From contig JAULJL010000018.1 of the NCBI GenBank assembly GCA_030761205.1, positions 10,064,501-10,128,500 of the forward strand: a DNA stretch of 64,000 nucleotides, read 5' to 3'. Source of the stretch: Fremontodendron californicum (lineage: Eukaryota > Streptophyta > Magnoliopsida > Malvales > Malvaceae). Of this stretch, positions 33,446 through 45,290 are shown piece after piece. Position 1 is the stretch's first letter, and the number at the start of each line of letters is the position of its first letter. Below the pieces are notes generated by a model. The model worked only from the letters and a program-made list of their open reading frames with translations, was not told where the DNA came from and ran no database searches. Made by a program: the position numbers and the translations under genes.

Positions 33446-34005
33446 TCATGTAACCAATTCCCATGGTGTTGGAAATTTCACTGTCAAGCAGTAGACAACG
33501 ACCACCATTCTTGCTTTCCTCATTACGGGCCTTCGAAAGATGGCGTTGTAAGTCGAGGATTGATTGACCACTAAGAAATCTAAGATAACAATGAGAGTGT
33601 AGTCGCCATCTCCCATTGTCACTGGCAAGGTGAACGAGCCTTTGACGGTGATTAGCTGGTTAGCAAAGCTGAAGATTAGGTTGCTGGCTTCAAATCCTTC
33701 TCTGGGATGCCCATCTTTTTAAAGGCTTTCCATTGGATAACTTCTACTACACTGCCACTGTTGACGAAGACCTTTTTAACTCTAAAGTTTCCAATAGTGG
33801 TCGCCACAACAATCGGGTCATTTTCGTTGTCCTCTAAGATATCGACGTCGTTGTCGGTGAAGTCTACCATCCAGTATTCACTCTGTTTTACTCTCTTAGG
33901 AGTTATATCCACTGCCATTACACTTCTGAGGTGGGCTTTTCTCTTGGATTTACTGGAGGTCCATTCTTTTGTGCCCCCAACTATCATATTTATCACCCCC
34001 TGCAC
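33446..34005 (-). pseudogene. Aspartic protease of the Tat-lineage element
   Basis: Retroviral-type protease. An N-terminal Tat signature (INMIVGGTKEW, KAHLRSVMAVD) precedes DPIVVATTIGNFRVKKVFV and then NSGSVVEVI. The catalytic triad D-S/T-G is N-S-G because the Asp codon is AAC (33760-33762). The C-terminal half is in another frame (33628-33446), with STYNAIFRRPV where a GRP motif is usual, and TVKFPTPWE. Hence it is doubly inactive. Confidence 0.8.
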
Positions 34006-34089
34006 GTGTTTCTTCCCTTCTATTCTGCCTGTACTTCTTTGATTGTTCGCCGACGATTGCCCCTGATAGGCACCTCTCTTCCTGACAAA

Positions 34090-35793
34090 TTATTTGATAT
34101 GCTCTTTTCTGATGGCAGTTTCGATTGCGTCTTTCAAGGATATGCAATCTTCATTGTTGTGTCCCACATCATTGTAATACTGGCACTTTTCCTTCGAGTT
34201 AAGGCGGGCTGGGTTGTCCTTCATGGGGTATGGCGTTCCCAGGATGTCCTCATGAGCCAATGCATTCAGGATGTACGCCCTTGAGTCGTTGAAAGGAGTA
34301 TACTCTTCAAACTTAGAGTATGGGGCTCTTTCTCCTCTTTGTCCACGACCTTGGGTGGTTCGGTTTGAGTCAAACTGACGAGCTGCTCTGTCCGACGACC
34401 TAGATCTTTGACATCGTGAGTTGAGCCCTAATTGTCTCCTACTGTCTTGGTATCCCTGCCTGTTCTTCGGAAGGCGCCCTTGGCCCTGTTGGTAATCCGT
34501 TATTTCCTCTGGTCCCTCCACCAATTTCATTTCGTCCGTTTTGGCATATCTTTGGGCTTTCTCATACAGGTTATAGAGTTTTTCTAGATTTTCGTCCGTC
34601 AGGGTACACCGAAAGTATTCGTGGCGAACACCCGAGAAAAATGCCTGTATGGCCCAGTCGTCGTGCAGATCCTTGATTTCCATGGCGGCGGAGCTTAACC
34701 TGTGGATATATTCTCTCAGGTTCTCGCTTTCTTTCTGTCTTACAGCAAGGAGGTTTGCTAGTGTTTTAAAGGTAGCCTTATTAATGAGGAACTGGGCGAT
34801 GAACGTCCTCCCGAGTTTCTAAAAGCTATCAATGGAACCTGCTAGCAGCGAATGGTACCAGGCTCTGGCGTGCACCCTGAGTGTCATTGGAAACACCAAG
34901 GACTTCTGGGCATCGTTGGCTCCTAGCAGATCCATGTAGTTCTTATACTGGATGAGGTGGTCAGTAGGGTCCTTAGTGCCATCGTAGGTCTCTTTTGGAA
35001 GCTTGATTGTCTTGGGCACCTGTTCCCGCCAAATTTCCAGGGCCAGGGGACTGTTATCATCTGTCATCCATTCCACTTCTTCAGTCTTGTCTTTCATCAT
35101 GTCGTGGACCTCCTTTCTCAATACGGTCATTTGGGCCTCGACCATACCCACGACAGGCTCCTTGTGGATGGGCGGGTATTCTTTGTTCTGGGGTTACTGT
35201 TCGGAGCGTTGCTCCTTGTTGTGCTTGCGCACACTACTTGAAGCCATCCGATGGCTGCCTCGATAGAACGAGCTGGCGCAGTTCTCCTCTAGGTTGTTAT
35301 CATTTCTTTTTTGGATTTGTTTGGCTTGCTGGTTGTTCTGTCACGCAGCCTGTTGCTGTTCGACCAATTGAGCTTGGAGGAGTTGTATTTGGTTCATGAG
35401 CATTTGGTATGTCGGGTCGATGTACGACAATGTTAGGGGATAAAAGATGTTGTTGGATGGCTGTATAGTGGGGTCGAGCATTGGTGGGGGTCCGGCGGAG
35501 GTGGTTGGTGGTAATGTAGCTGATGTGTTTTCTTGGTCAGTTGGTGGGGGGTCGACTCTGGGGGTAAGAGAGATGCTCGTTTGTCTCATGGCGTTAGGTT
35601 GGTTTTCCAACGGGTTGGTTGGAGTTGTATTGTGGGTTTGTTGGATGGTTGGGGGGGTATCTCGCACTAGAGTTGGGGAGGTGGAGAATGTCGGAGAAGT
35701 GGCCGTGAGTAAGTTTTGTATGGGGTAATATGGTTGTTGGAGCCAGAAGTTGGGTAAAAGGGGGGTTTGGTAGTTGGTGCCAGGTCCCGGCAA
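34090..35793 (-). pseudogene. gag of the Tat-lineage element
   Basis: Structural capsid protein. The N-part (35793-35341) is Pro/Thr/Gln-rich and ends in a coiled stretch QIQLLQAQLVEQQQ. The capsid domain (35151-34819) has PKTIKLPKETYDGTKDPTDH and ARAWYHSLLAGSIDSF, the Retrotrans_gag signature. The next piece (34683-34090) has DDWAIQAFFSGVRHEYF, LEKLYNLYEKAQRYAKTDE, an Arg/Gln-rich basic stretch, and the knuckle CQYYNDVGHNNEDC. Stops lie between the three pieces (near 35341 and 34819). Confidence 0.85.
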
Positions 35794-35934
35794 GTTGAGG
35801 AGGGTTCGCGGGGGTGGGGACTGGAAACTGCCTGTAATCGGGGATGTGGAGGAGTTGGTGTTGGAGGGGATAGTGCTTAGACCTCCAAGTTAGGTGGTTT
35901 GTTGAGATGGTGGTAAAGACATAGCTTGTCGTTT

Positions 35935-35952
35935 CGCACATACGACGCCAAA
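35935..35952 (-). other. Putative primer binding site of the Tat-lineage element
   Basis: On the minus strand TTTGGCGTCGTATGTGCG directly follows the 5' LTR. The TTTGGCGYCGT start is common to Tat-lineage primer sites, but the later bases do not extend the tRNA-Asp match, so the tRNA is uncertain. Confidence 0.5.
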
Positions 35953-36434
35953 TGTTGATGTCTATTTGTGTCGAGGTGGTTCTCCTGGTGGTCTGAGATC
36001 CTGTGAGCAAAGAAGGAGGGTCAGAGGGCATCGGAGGTTGAGCTCCGGGGCACGCTCCGATGCCTAAGTTAGTATTCGAAGAAGATGGTCTGAGAGAGAG
36101 AGATATTACCTTGGGCAGTCCCCGAAAAGACCATTTATACTCGTTCGGGCGACCTGTCCAATTCCAGTGTGCTCGACTCTGGTTGGACATTGGGAGTAAG
36201 CGGTCTGGAGGGCCTCGCCCGAGAGACGGCTGCATTTAATACCCGTTGAGGAAGACTACGGCATTTAATGCCTTGCGCTGCCCAGGTGGACGCCGAGGTG
36301 ATCGATGATGTGATCGTTAGGGGAGGAGGAGGCGTCCACGTGTTCCTCGGCTTGGTCCTCGGTTCGTCGGGTTGGACCCTAATCCTGGGTTAATCTGCTG
36401 GGCTTCACAGCTCTGCGGCCTGGTAGGCTCAACT
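35953..36434 (-). repeat. 5' LTR of the Tat-lineage element
   Basis: It matches 18943-19456. The final base is T where the other copy has A (GGCTCAACT against GGCTCAACA), followed directly by the ACATT target duplication. Confidence 0.9.
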
Positions 36435-36439
36435 ACATT

Positions 36440-37066
36440 AACGGCGAATTTTTTTAATATAATTTCTCATTATTTTAAATGGTTGAGATTTCAATTTAGG
36501 AACTCAAATGACGCTTGAAAGTAAGAGTATGATATATAAGATTGGAATAAATTTCATTGTTGTACAAAGTCCAACGAATTTCCATTTATAAATTAGTAAT
36601 AAAAAACTGGAAATTAGTTCAATTTTCTCAATGGTAGATGGTTATAGACTTATAGTAAAGTGAAAGTTTTCGAGTGATTATGTTAAAATTTGGAACTAAA
36701 TTTCATGTTTGACATTATAGCTAAAGTATAAAGAGATCAGATTTAATAGCCAAAATATTCCCATTGTATACAATCAAAACATGAGACAAAAAACAAAATA
36801 TCAACCTTGAAATGAATATAATATCTGAAAAGAACAAAAGGAATAATATGTAAGAAAATAATTTGACAAGTTTACATTTAAAAAAAAAAAAAAAAACTTT
36901 GAAATGAGCCAAAAACAGTCTTGCTCAGAAGGAAGAAAATATTGAAGAAAGAGGAATCAGTTCGAGCAGTGGTTGATGCAAGTTGCCAACTCCCTCATGC
37001 TTATCTCCATTTCTTTGGATATTAATTTCAAAATATCCTATCCAGTGTTTGTAATTAAATTTGACC

Positions 37067-37109
<43 letters not shown>

Positions 37110-38424
37110 TCGTATTTTTTTACGTGTTATAATCATATTTAAGATATTTTATATTTATATAAATTTTGATATATTAAAATTTTGTGTTATATAAATTTTG
37201 ACACGTTCGTGTATTCATATCGTATTCGTATTTTTTTATATCATATCAAATTTTAATTATTTTTTTCATATTATATTCATACCATATGATTATATTATTT
37301 TCAAAATTATCGAATTTATTTAATGCTGTCATACTCACTTAATCAGTTAATCCACATAAATTTATATGATCATCAAAAATATTAGAAAACAAAACTTTAT
37401 AAAATATAATATAATAATATAAATTAATTATTCTATTCAAGCACGTCCAATTTTATTATCGTTATTTTTACTCTTTGAGATGCCTAGTCATGTCATGTGT
37501 ACTTTTGTAGAAAGTATATGATATAATTATTAATGATGTGAAGTGTGAGCCTCACTTTAATTTGATTCCAAGCAAACTTTAATTGTGCACTGTATATATT
37601 TTATTTTATTCTTTTATATTATACATCTTAATCATTATATCTGAGAATTTATTTATGTATGTTATGTCTTATTGTTTTATATTAATAGTGTAAATATAAT
37701 TATAATATAAATTTATTAAAATTTTAAACATAAATATAATACATATATTAATTTATCATATTAGTTATATTTAAATATGTTATATCTATTTATGTATTAT
37801 TTTTTTATTTATTAAATATATCGTATTAGTATCATATTTTCTTATCGAATTTCAAAATTATCGAATTTAATTATGTCAATGAAATATATATCTATATAAT
37901 CACTAATTTTTAACTAAAATTTCATTTACTCAAAATTTTAAAAAATATAAATTAATGTCGTTTTTCATTATTTATTTTATTTTTTTTCTTACATAAGGCG
38001 AGTTTGTACTCTCTTCCCTTATAAACTCCTCCTGGTTTTGAACTTAAAATCTTCTTAATGAAAATTTAAATTCTAATAGCATGTTGAGACGTTTTAGAAA
38101 AATTATGATTTATTGTTAAATCTCTTTCTCATTTAATAATTGAAAGGAATAGTTCTTAACGCAAATGGAAAATAGGATTTGTGGCGAAATTTTTTATAAT
38201 TTGGATGAATTTGTCCTTAATACTCTCAAATCTAAAAGCATAAATCAATCCTCAAATTTGAAATTGTGCTGTTCTAATGATTAAAATTGATGCTTTATCC
38301 TATTTAAAATATTAAACTGTTAGTAAAATAAAAATAAATATAAATCCTTAAAATTTTGGATTATTTGGTCAAGTTTGAAAAAATGAAGGCAATTTATCCT
38401 ATTTAAAATAATAAGCCTAGAAAA
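36440..38424. other. AT-rich spacer with (AT)n
   Basis: No gene recognised. An (AT)n microsatellite lies at about 37069-37104. Tracts such as TTCGTATTTTTTTACGTGTTATAATC (37112-37137) and CGTGTATTCATATCGTATTCG resemble material at 15990-16090, suggesting a shared decayed element. Confidence 0.5.
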
Positions 38425-38505
38425 TGGGTTTGCCCACTCAGGCTTAGCTCATTAAAGAGCAGGCCTGATAAGGCCCGAGCATGCCCAGGCCTGGCCATGA
38501 ACAGT
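38425..38505. mobile_element. hAT-type MITE end fragment
   Basis: GGGTTTGCCCACTCAGGC and GGCCCGAGCATGCCCAGGCC followed by TGGCCATGAACAG look like the subterminal GC-rich part of the TAGACCT-type elements. The partner end was not found. Confidence 0.35.
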
Positions 38506-38588
38506 TGAACACCTTTACTCTCAGAATTCGATTCCTCTCTTTTGTCTTAAATTTTGTAAATGAAATAAAATTTGGGATTTTACTTTTT

Positions 38589-40226
38589 ATGGTGTGCAGC
38601 ATTGATAGGCTCAGTGGTCTACCAGATTCAGTTTTATCTCATATCCTGTCATTGCTTCCCACAAAATTTGCCGTCCGCACCTCCATTTTATCAACTAGGT
38701 GGAGGTATCTTTCTACTTCAGTTACTACTCTGGATTTTGATAATAATGGTAACCCTTCAGATAGTTTCATGAACTTTGTGGATAGAGTGTTGTTTTTTCA
38801 TGATATGACATGTATCGAAAGATTTCGGCTCCGTTGTGGTAGAGAGGGTAAAGATGTTGATGCTTATCGAATTTGTGGTTGGATATCTCTTGCCTTACGG
38901 CGATGTGTTCAAGAACTTGATTTGCTGATCCCTATTAGAGTTGCTAGTGGTATACTGCCTGCATGTCTCTTCACAAGCAAGACACTGGTGAAGTTGGTTC
39001 TACATGCTTATTTTCTTATGATAATTCCTAGTAAGATTTGCCTTCCAAGTCTCAAGACTCTCCGTCTTGAACTTGTAGCATTTGTCGACAATGATTCAGT
39101 TGGAAGGCTTTTATCAGGTTGCCTTGTGCTTGAAGAGTTTTGGTTATATGCTATGATCCATGGAAAAATGTAAGCAAGATAAATATATCTAATCCTTCGC
39201 TCAAGAGATTGACTTTAGACTGTCTTGATGCAAATGAGCACAAAGATCACCCTTAGCATATTGTGATTGATGCCCCAAGTCTTGTCGACTTCAAATTCTC
39301 TGGGATTCTAGCAGAAAGCTATTCATTAGTAAACCTACATTCTCTTGTCAAAGCCCAATTGGCAGATCTATTTGATCATGGGGATGAACCTGTCAACCAA
39401 GAGATCGCAACTAATCTTCTTAGAGGGCTTAGTAATGTTCAATCACTTTGTTTCAGTCCTGATTTTCTGAAGTTTAGTCCGCTTACTCCTTTTTGTTGAT
39501 GCTACTTTTTTCTGATTATAGTAGAGCATTAGTTGATTAACCTTGATTACAAATCATTGGTAACGAATATCTTGTAATTGATAGTTGCAAATGAGACCCA
39601 AAAAGGAGTGTTTGGTAATTCTTGCTTGCTTGATTTATTTTATTTTGAAAAGTTTAATATCTTGAATTTGCAGTTTTATTGCAATTTATAATGTAATTGC
39701 CAATTTTATTACTATAATTTCAGCTTCTTACTTCATGCGACAAGCCCCTACCTGTGTTTCACAACCTGGTCCTTGTGGAGATTTGCGATAGCTGCTATTA
39801 TGATTGGGGAGAAATTGGACTTGCTGAGTTGTTTGAAAGTGCACCTAACCTAGAGACCCTCATGTTTGTTAGGGTATGAATTGATATATAATTAACAGTT
39901 AGTTCCATTTAGGCATTTATAGAACTGCAAACTCTTACTGTCTTATTTTTTTTATTTTTTATTTTTTTGGTTCAGAGTGCTTTTGGATGTGTAAGTTGGT
40001 ATTCATTTAAAAAGCTACCTTCTGGTCTGTTGTCTCACCTTAAGGTGATTGAAATCTATTCATTTCGGGGTGAGATGAAACTAGTTTATATTTCCTAAAG
40101 AATGCAAGTGTTTTAGAGAAGCTAAAAATACAAATGCACCCACGAGCAGAAGAACAATTTGAGATTGCCAAGAAACTTTTGATGCTGCCAAGGGAATCAA
40201 AGGTATGCCAAATCGAAATTGTCTGA
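38589..40226 (+). pseudogene. F-box/LRR/FBD protein pseudogene
   Basis: F-box proteins of this class are substrate adaptors of SCF ubiquitin ligases. From ATG 38589 the F-box reads DRLSGLPDSVLSHILSLLP, then TKFAVRTSILSTRWRYLST and TLDFDN. LRR-like blocks follow (FTSKTLVKLVLH, CLPSLKTLRLELVAF). The frame fails near 39150: the expected continuation KINISNPSLKRLTLDC is in another frame. A TAG lies at 39254-39256 before HIVIDAPSLVDFKFSG. Exon 2 (39724-39873) reads DKPLPVFHNLVLVEI and APNLETLMFV. Exon 3 (39976-40226) starts SAFGCVSWYSFKKLP, has a frame slip near 40085, then the FBD end (NASVLEKLKIQMHPR, FEIAKKLLMLPRESK). The exon 1 donor is unclear: no GT is in the right phase. A possible upstream exon cannot be excluded. 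Confidence 0.8.
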
Positions 40227-41515
40227 CATTGTTCATCTCCCTCTTTTTCAAAGTTATAGCCTTTTTCTACATAACTTGACAAAGGAACTTTTTTTTTTCC
40301 TAGTCTCAAATTCTGTGTTAGCTTGAATTCTCTTTTAAGAGGCATAAGCTGTATGTGTTATCTTTTGATATTATCGCCATATAGTAGAAGAAGCCATTCA
40401 GTGATCCTTTTCATAGCTACATCCTACAAAATACTTCCTATTATTTTGTTGATTTATCTTAGTTTAAGTCAATTAAAACGGTGTTGGCATCTTGTGCAAT
40501 GATTCACATCAAATGATATAAAGATTTGTATAAGGTATTTTAAATATCTAAACTGTCATGAATGCAAGCAGGTTCTTTGTACAAAGGAATAGTATTAATA
40601 ACTTTTTTTTTTTTTGTGTCAAAATGAGATGGGATGGATGGCAACACAATAAATCTTCAATGGTTTGATTTGATAAGGAATAATAATAATAAAATATACT
40701 TATGGATTGAGACCCCATTTATGAGTATTCTAAGATGAAGTCGAAATTTAGGTAAAACAAATAATACCAAGTTAGCAGTCAATTAAAATTCATGTGATAT
40801 TGGATTATACAATGATAATACTCTTTGATCTCATAAATTTCATCTCGTTATCATAAGATTTGAACCTCGAAACTTTGAAGATGGAATCTTTTAAACTCTA
40901 CCTAGTGAATTTCTGTTTTCTTTAAGACACCAAATAAAATTAAGTTTGGTCACCTAAGTTTTGCGATTTTTTATTTTGGTCATCCAAGTATAAAAAAATA
41001 ATGATTTGGTCACTCATGTTAGAAACATTACGCTTTTGGTCACCGAACCATTTATAGGCTAACAGAATGATGATGTGGTGTACCATGTCAGCTGCCCTTC
41101 CCAGATGGCTTGGCCATGTCGTTTTAAAATCCCATGTGTCGTTATCCATGTGGCATTGTAGTTTGTAACTAAAAAATACAAAATATGGGTAACAAAATTA
41201 AAGAAATGTTTTTGAAGGCAAATTAAACCACCATGCAGTTGCCCTTGTTAGAATAAAATCAAAGAAAAATATTAGTTGACGGAAGAAATTAGAGGAAAGA
41301 GATGAGAGAGTAGAATAGAATAGAATAGAAGGCAAAGAGAAGAAATAGAAAGTATAGGGGAAGAGAAGAAACAATATAAAAAAGAAGTCAGGAAGAAGAG
41401 AAAGGAACAAGGGAAGAAGAAAGAGGAACAGTGGAAGAACGAGAGAGAAGAACAAAATTATAGGGAAAGGGAAATCAATCAAAAGAGTGATGAACTTGCC
41501 CAATATTTTTGTTCT
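40227..41515. other. Spacer and MULE-side non-coding sequence
   Basis: 40227-40920 holds no gene. At 40937-41160 there is a run of motifs TTTGGTCACC, TTTTGGTCATCC and TTTGGTCACTCATGTT that I have seen at plant transposon ends; it may be the left flank of the MULE. 41280-41470 is GA-rich low complexity. Confidence 0.4.
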
Positions 41516-41519
41516 TGTT

Positions 41520-41720
41520 TGTTATTGCTAATTGCCAGCTGATTTGAGGACTTCTTGGTCAAACGACAATCTTGGAATGAGGTTTTTGGGTTGCAAAATA
41601 TATGGGTCTTCTGCTACTTGTCGTTTCTTCAACTGGTATGATCCGCCTATGAGTCCTTGTGCAAGAGTAGTGCCCTTTGGGCTCTTAAGAAAAGTCAGAA
41701 TGATGGAGAACCAAAGGACA
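41520..41720 (+). pseudogene. GRF-type zinc finger remnant
   Basis: GRF zinc fingers bind single-stranded nucleic acid in several repair proteins and are common in small plant proteins linked to transposons. The plus strand reads CYC, a stop in place of the next residue, then LPADLRTSWSNDNLG, MRFLGCKIYG, CRFFNWYDPPMSP and VVPFGLLRKVR. The motif's cysteines (CYC, GC, CRFF) and the WYD part are visible. The ATG-initiated frame at 41532 starts only after the first cysteines, and the stop makes the domain incomplete. It faces the transposase remnant at 41946-43397 tail to tail. Confidence 0.6.
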
Positions 41721-41945
41721 AAGGAGCGACTGCTTTGGATATTCTATTTAGCTTGTTTGATTGTTGGATGGATTATGTGATGAAAATTGGGTATAGGGTT
41801 TTCCCAAGATGCAGTCTGCTGTTACCACCAACTTGTCCCCCACATGTCCTGACATTGTGACCTACCTTTCCGCTCTTGCTGCAGTTGACTTGTCCTCATT
41901 TCTTGTTGACTTTAGCAGTTTCATTTAGGGTTTCATCTGCTTCCT

Positions 41946-43397
41946 TCATTCTATTTTAAGTGGTCTTCTTGGTGGCCTTCTTAACTTTGGTGGCAGTATT
42001 GGCTCAAGTTGTTTCTTAAGAGTCCACTGCTTAGCACCTCTGATAGGGCTAATGTAGTTTGAATAAATCTTCAGCTGTGTGCTCTTGTCGTAGCATGGGT
42101 CGACATAGGTTTCAGGCATTTCTTCATTCATAAACATCACTAAAACAACATGCATGCATGGGATGCCAAGAAGATCCCATTTTCTGCATGAACATGTGTG
42201 CAACTCTAAGTCCACGACATGCTGGTTTGCTAGATCACATGCAACTTGATACCTTGGACACCAAAACTCATAATTTTCACTTTCAACAGCAGCATAAGTT
42301 ACTAGGTAGATGCAATCATTTGCATCAATACACACTGCTGCTAGTAGTTGCCCACCATAATAACCCCTTCAAGAAACAACCATAAAGGCTGGTAATACGT
42401 TTGCAGCCAGCTTTGAACCCATCTTTACATGCTTGTAAACAAATAGACATCTTTTGGAATAGCCTGCACTCTAGGAAACAAATTGTTATGGTTCTTAGAT
42501 TAGTATGCCTAAGCTCTCCCCTAAATTGTCATAAATCTTGGCATATTGTTCATTGTGGTTTCTTAAGACAACTTCAAGTGCCCTCAGTTTGGCCCTATTA
42601 CACTAAGTCAATGACACATGAATTACGAAATCAGTCTTCACATCTTATTGAAAGGGAGTCAATGAATAGTTTGGATCAGTGATGAATTTGTAGAGGTAAT
42701 GCTGAGTCATCCACTTAAATGTCATATTTCTATTCCTCATGTCCTTAAGGCATCTATGTCGAGATACATATGTTTTAATTTACCAAGAAGGGTCCATTGG
42801 ATCTTTTGCATTCTTTTTTTATCCCCATAAAGTCCATGGACACCCATTCTTGCAGACAACCTTAACTCTCTTTTTATCATTCCTTTTCAACTTCACATGT
42901 CTTCCTCCCATACTGCCTTTTTTATTACTTATCTATTAGAAAATATCATCCCTTTTTCTAACACTGGATTTCCCATGTCTGTTTCAATATTGAATTCTAG
43001 GCATACACTGTGCAAGGAATCTGACTTTTCATAGTCAAAGCCATCATCAAAGCCCCTAAACCCTCAAGCAATAACTTTAGCACCTACTCCAAAACCTTCT
43101 CCAGCACTTACTCCAAAACCTCAAATACTTTATCATCATCTTGCATATCATAATCTCTCATTAAACTCAGAATCAAAAGTCTTATCATCAGCATTACCCC
43201 TCAAAATCTTGTTCTACTTCAGTTTTAGTTTCAGTATCAGAAGCTACTTCTTCTGGTTCATGCTTGACATCTATAGTAGCCTTTTCCTCCAAGTACAAAT
43301 GAAGGTAATGATTTCCAGGCATACTACCAACCATATTCACAACATCAAAATCAATTTTAATAGGCCTAACATCAGGTAGTAAGTGGCCCCATAACAT
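41946..43397 (-). pseudogene. MULE (Mutator-like) transposase, internally deleted
   Basis: On the minus strand the N-part (43397-43194) reads MLWGHLLPDVRPIKIDFD and an acidic stretch. Near 42950-42820 are GMIFSNR and VVCKNGCPW, the DNA-binding region of MuDR-type proteins. Near 42420-42300 are DGFKAGCKRI, LYGCFLKG and then ANDCIYLVTYAAVESENYEFW from the start of the catalytic domain. The text jumps from ESENYEFW to RYQVACDLANQHVVDLELH and the SWIM zinc finger CSCRKWDLLGIPCMHVV (42335-41946). So most of the catalytic domain, including its later acidic residues, is deleted. Many stops occur between 43190 and 42340. No terminal inverted repeats could be fixed. Confidence 0.75.
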
Positions 43398-44469
43398 TTT
43401 TTAATAACAGTTAACTGAACCTACATAACCTAATTTCAATCATAGACATCTATGTTACTTGGACTCGGGTGTGAGTGTCAGATACGAGTATGTGTCCGAC
43501 ACGAATATGTTCTATGTTTTTCAAGTTTTTACATGTAGGAAAATCTACAAGACTAAACATGTACAATTGTAGGAAAATGCTAATACTTATACAAATTTAT
43601 AGTTAATTTTATCTTAATAATAAATATTTTAGTTCTTGAATTTTCTCATTAATGGATTAATTTATAAAAAATATTTTTGTATAGAAATAATTTCAAGCAT
43701 ACATTCTTTTATGGATTAATTATAAAAAAAAAAAAGTACTCTTTAATTGAAAATATTTTTTTTCTTTAACTATCAAAATTATTTAAAATAATTAATCTCA
43801 AGATTGTTCACATGGTAAATAAAATATTTTATTTCGGAAAGGGTATAATTCGAGCAATGTAATATAATATATCTTTTCCTTTCTTTTTAACTGTTTAATT
43901 AAATGAAAATTGTAATCAATCTTTTTTTTTTCTTACTCATTTTAACTATTCAAACAAGAGAATGAAATATCCATTCTTATTTTTTAAAATCCTTTTTTTT
44001 ATCCTTTCGTAGCCTCTGTCCAGCTAAACGATGCCTAAAATTAAGAAAATAAACACTTGGATGGATTGATTAGCTTATTGGTTAATTATCATCAAAAAAA
44101 ATTTTATTGGGTAACTATTCATTTTTTTTATTTGGTTTCCATCTATCAAACCCTTGATTTTTTAAATTGATTATTGAGTAATGATCCCACATCCCTACAA
44201 AGACAATATATCTTTGAGAGGAAACAAGCGAAAATCGAGACCAGATATATTAATTATTATTTATGCTTGTAAAATTTATTGCGTCTTAGTGTTTGTTAAA
44301 TTTATTTATTTCTAGATAAAAATGTTTTTCCTTTTTCGAGGGCTAGGCATTTTAAGTCAAGCAACATGTATATAATTATCTTCTTTTTTACTATTTTTTT
44401 TATTATTATTATGACCTAAAATAATAACATACATAAGAAAAATTAACAATTAAAAACAATATATATATA
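43398..44469. other. AT-rich spacer, nothing recognised
   Basis: No gene seen. 43455-43510 (ACTCGGGTGTGAGTGTC, GTGTCCGACACGAATATG) is a short GC-richer tract also hinted at 9550-9680 (GTCCGACTCATATCTG), perhaps a dispersed repeat. Confidence 0.4.
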
Positions 44470-44842
44470 GGAGGGATCCATTTACATTAGTGTAAAACTA
44501 AAATTGTTTTACACACTTTCATAATTTTTTATACGATTTATATTTGTACGAACCGACCGTTGGATTTAACAATATAATTGTATTCGTCGTGCACATAAAG
44601 TTTCAAATCGATCTGATATCTCTATCATATCGATCGAGAATACTTTCTTTTTTAATATATATTTAACGGTTGAAAGTTTTTTACGTCGAACATATAGTTA
44701 GATATTTTTAATTTACTAGAAACTCGACGTGCATGATCTACGTTAATAGAACATGAAATAAGACGGTCAGATTAAATAAATATAAATCGTATAAAAAGTT
44801 ATAAAAATATGTAAAATAATTTTAATTTTACACTAGTGTATC

Positions 44843-44846
<4 letters not shown>
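44470..44846. mobile_element. 377-bp MITE with about 70-bp inverted ends
   Basis: The left arm (ATTTACATTAGTGTAAAACT, then ATACGATTTATATTT near 44530) and right arm (AAATATAAATCGTATA near 44780 to TTTTACACTAGTGTATCATTT) are inverted copies over about 70 bp. It sits in an (AT)n tract, so the target duplication cannot be read (TA or ATATATATA are both possible). Superfamily unassigned. Confidence 0.65.

Positions 44847-44889
<43 letters not shown>
44847..44889. repeat. (AT)n microsatellite
   Basis: Alternating AT run bordering the MITE. Confidence 0.9.
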
Positions 44890-44892
<3 letters not shown>

Positions 44893-44904
44893 AAACAAAT
44901 TTAT

Positions 44905-45068
44905 TGGGTCGTGCTAGGCCTGACCCAATCCATATAATGTTCCGAGCTATACCTGGCAAATCCCTTATGGCTTTGGGCCATAAACCTTGCTGAGCCATGC
45001 AGGCACGGCCCTATATTGTGCCTAACAATTTATCCTGTTGATCTAGCGGTCCATTTAGCCACCCCTAG
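44905..45068. mobile_element. hAT-type MITE fragment
   Basis: GGGTCGTGCTAGGCCTGACCC, GAGCCATGCAGGCACGGCCC and a right terminus GGTCCATTTAGCCACCCCTA, whose complement (TAGGGGTGGCTAAATGGACC) is hAT-like. The matching left terminus is not visible. Confidence 0.45.
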
Positions 45069-45290
45069 ATAGTTACTATATCTTGACATTTTTCTTATTA
45101 ATTAATTTGAAAAGAAGCAAATGACTACGTGGGGCATTATATAACTGGAACATATGGTGAAAATTGGCATAAAACATAAAATTTATACATAAATAGATGA
45201 TAAAAAAGGGAAAGATGACAACCAAATCTAGTGGAATCCAAAAAAAAGTAAGCTTTATATTCATATAACTCGAGAGTGAATGCAGGCTAA

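Larger units (their letters stand above)
18943..36434 (-). mobile_element. Ty3/gypsy Tat-lineage LTR retrotransposon with antisense gene (about 11.4 kb plus a nested 6.1 kb)
   Basis: LTR copies lie at 18943-19456 and 35953-36434. The 5-bp target duplication ACATT lies at 18938-18942 and 36435-36439. Domain order on the minus strand is gag (35793-34090), protease (34005-33446), RT with RNase H (about 33060-31800), a second RNase H (about 31660-31046) and integrase (31039-29951). The second RNase H, the CX-HX-type gag knuckle (CQYYNDVGHNNEDC) and an opposite-strand gene between pol and the 3' LTR are traits of the plant Tat lineage. About a dozen differences in the first 150 LTR bases, counted by eye, point to an old insertion. 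Many stops and lost catalytic residues make it non-functional. Confidence 0.9.

Noticed and set aside
41198..41503. 101-codon minus-strand frame that looks like a membrane protein
   Set aside because: It is the complement of a GAAGAGA-type low-complexity tract; Phe/Leu richness comes from base composition.
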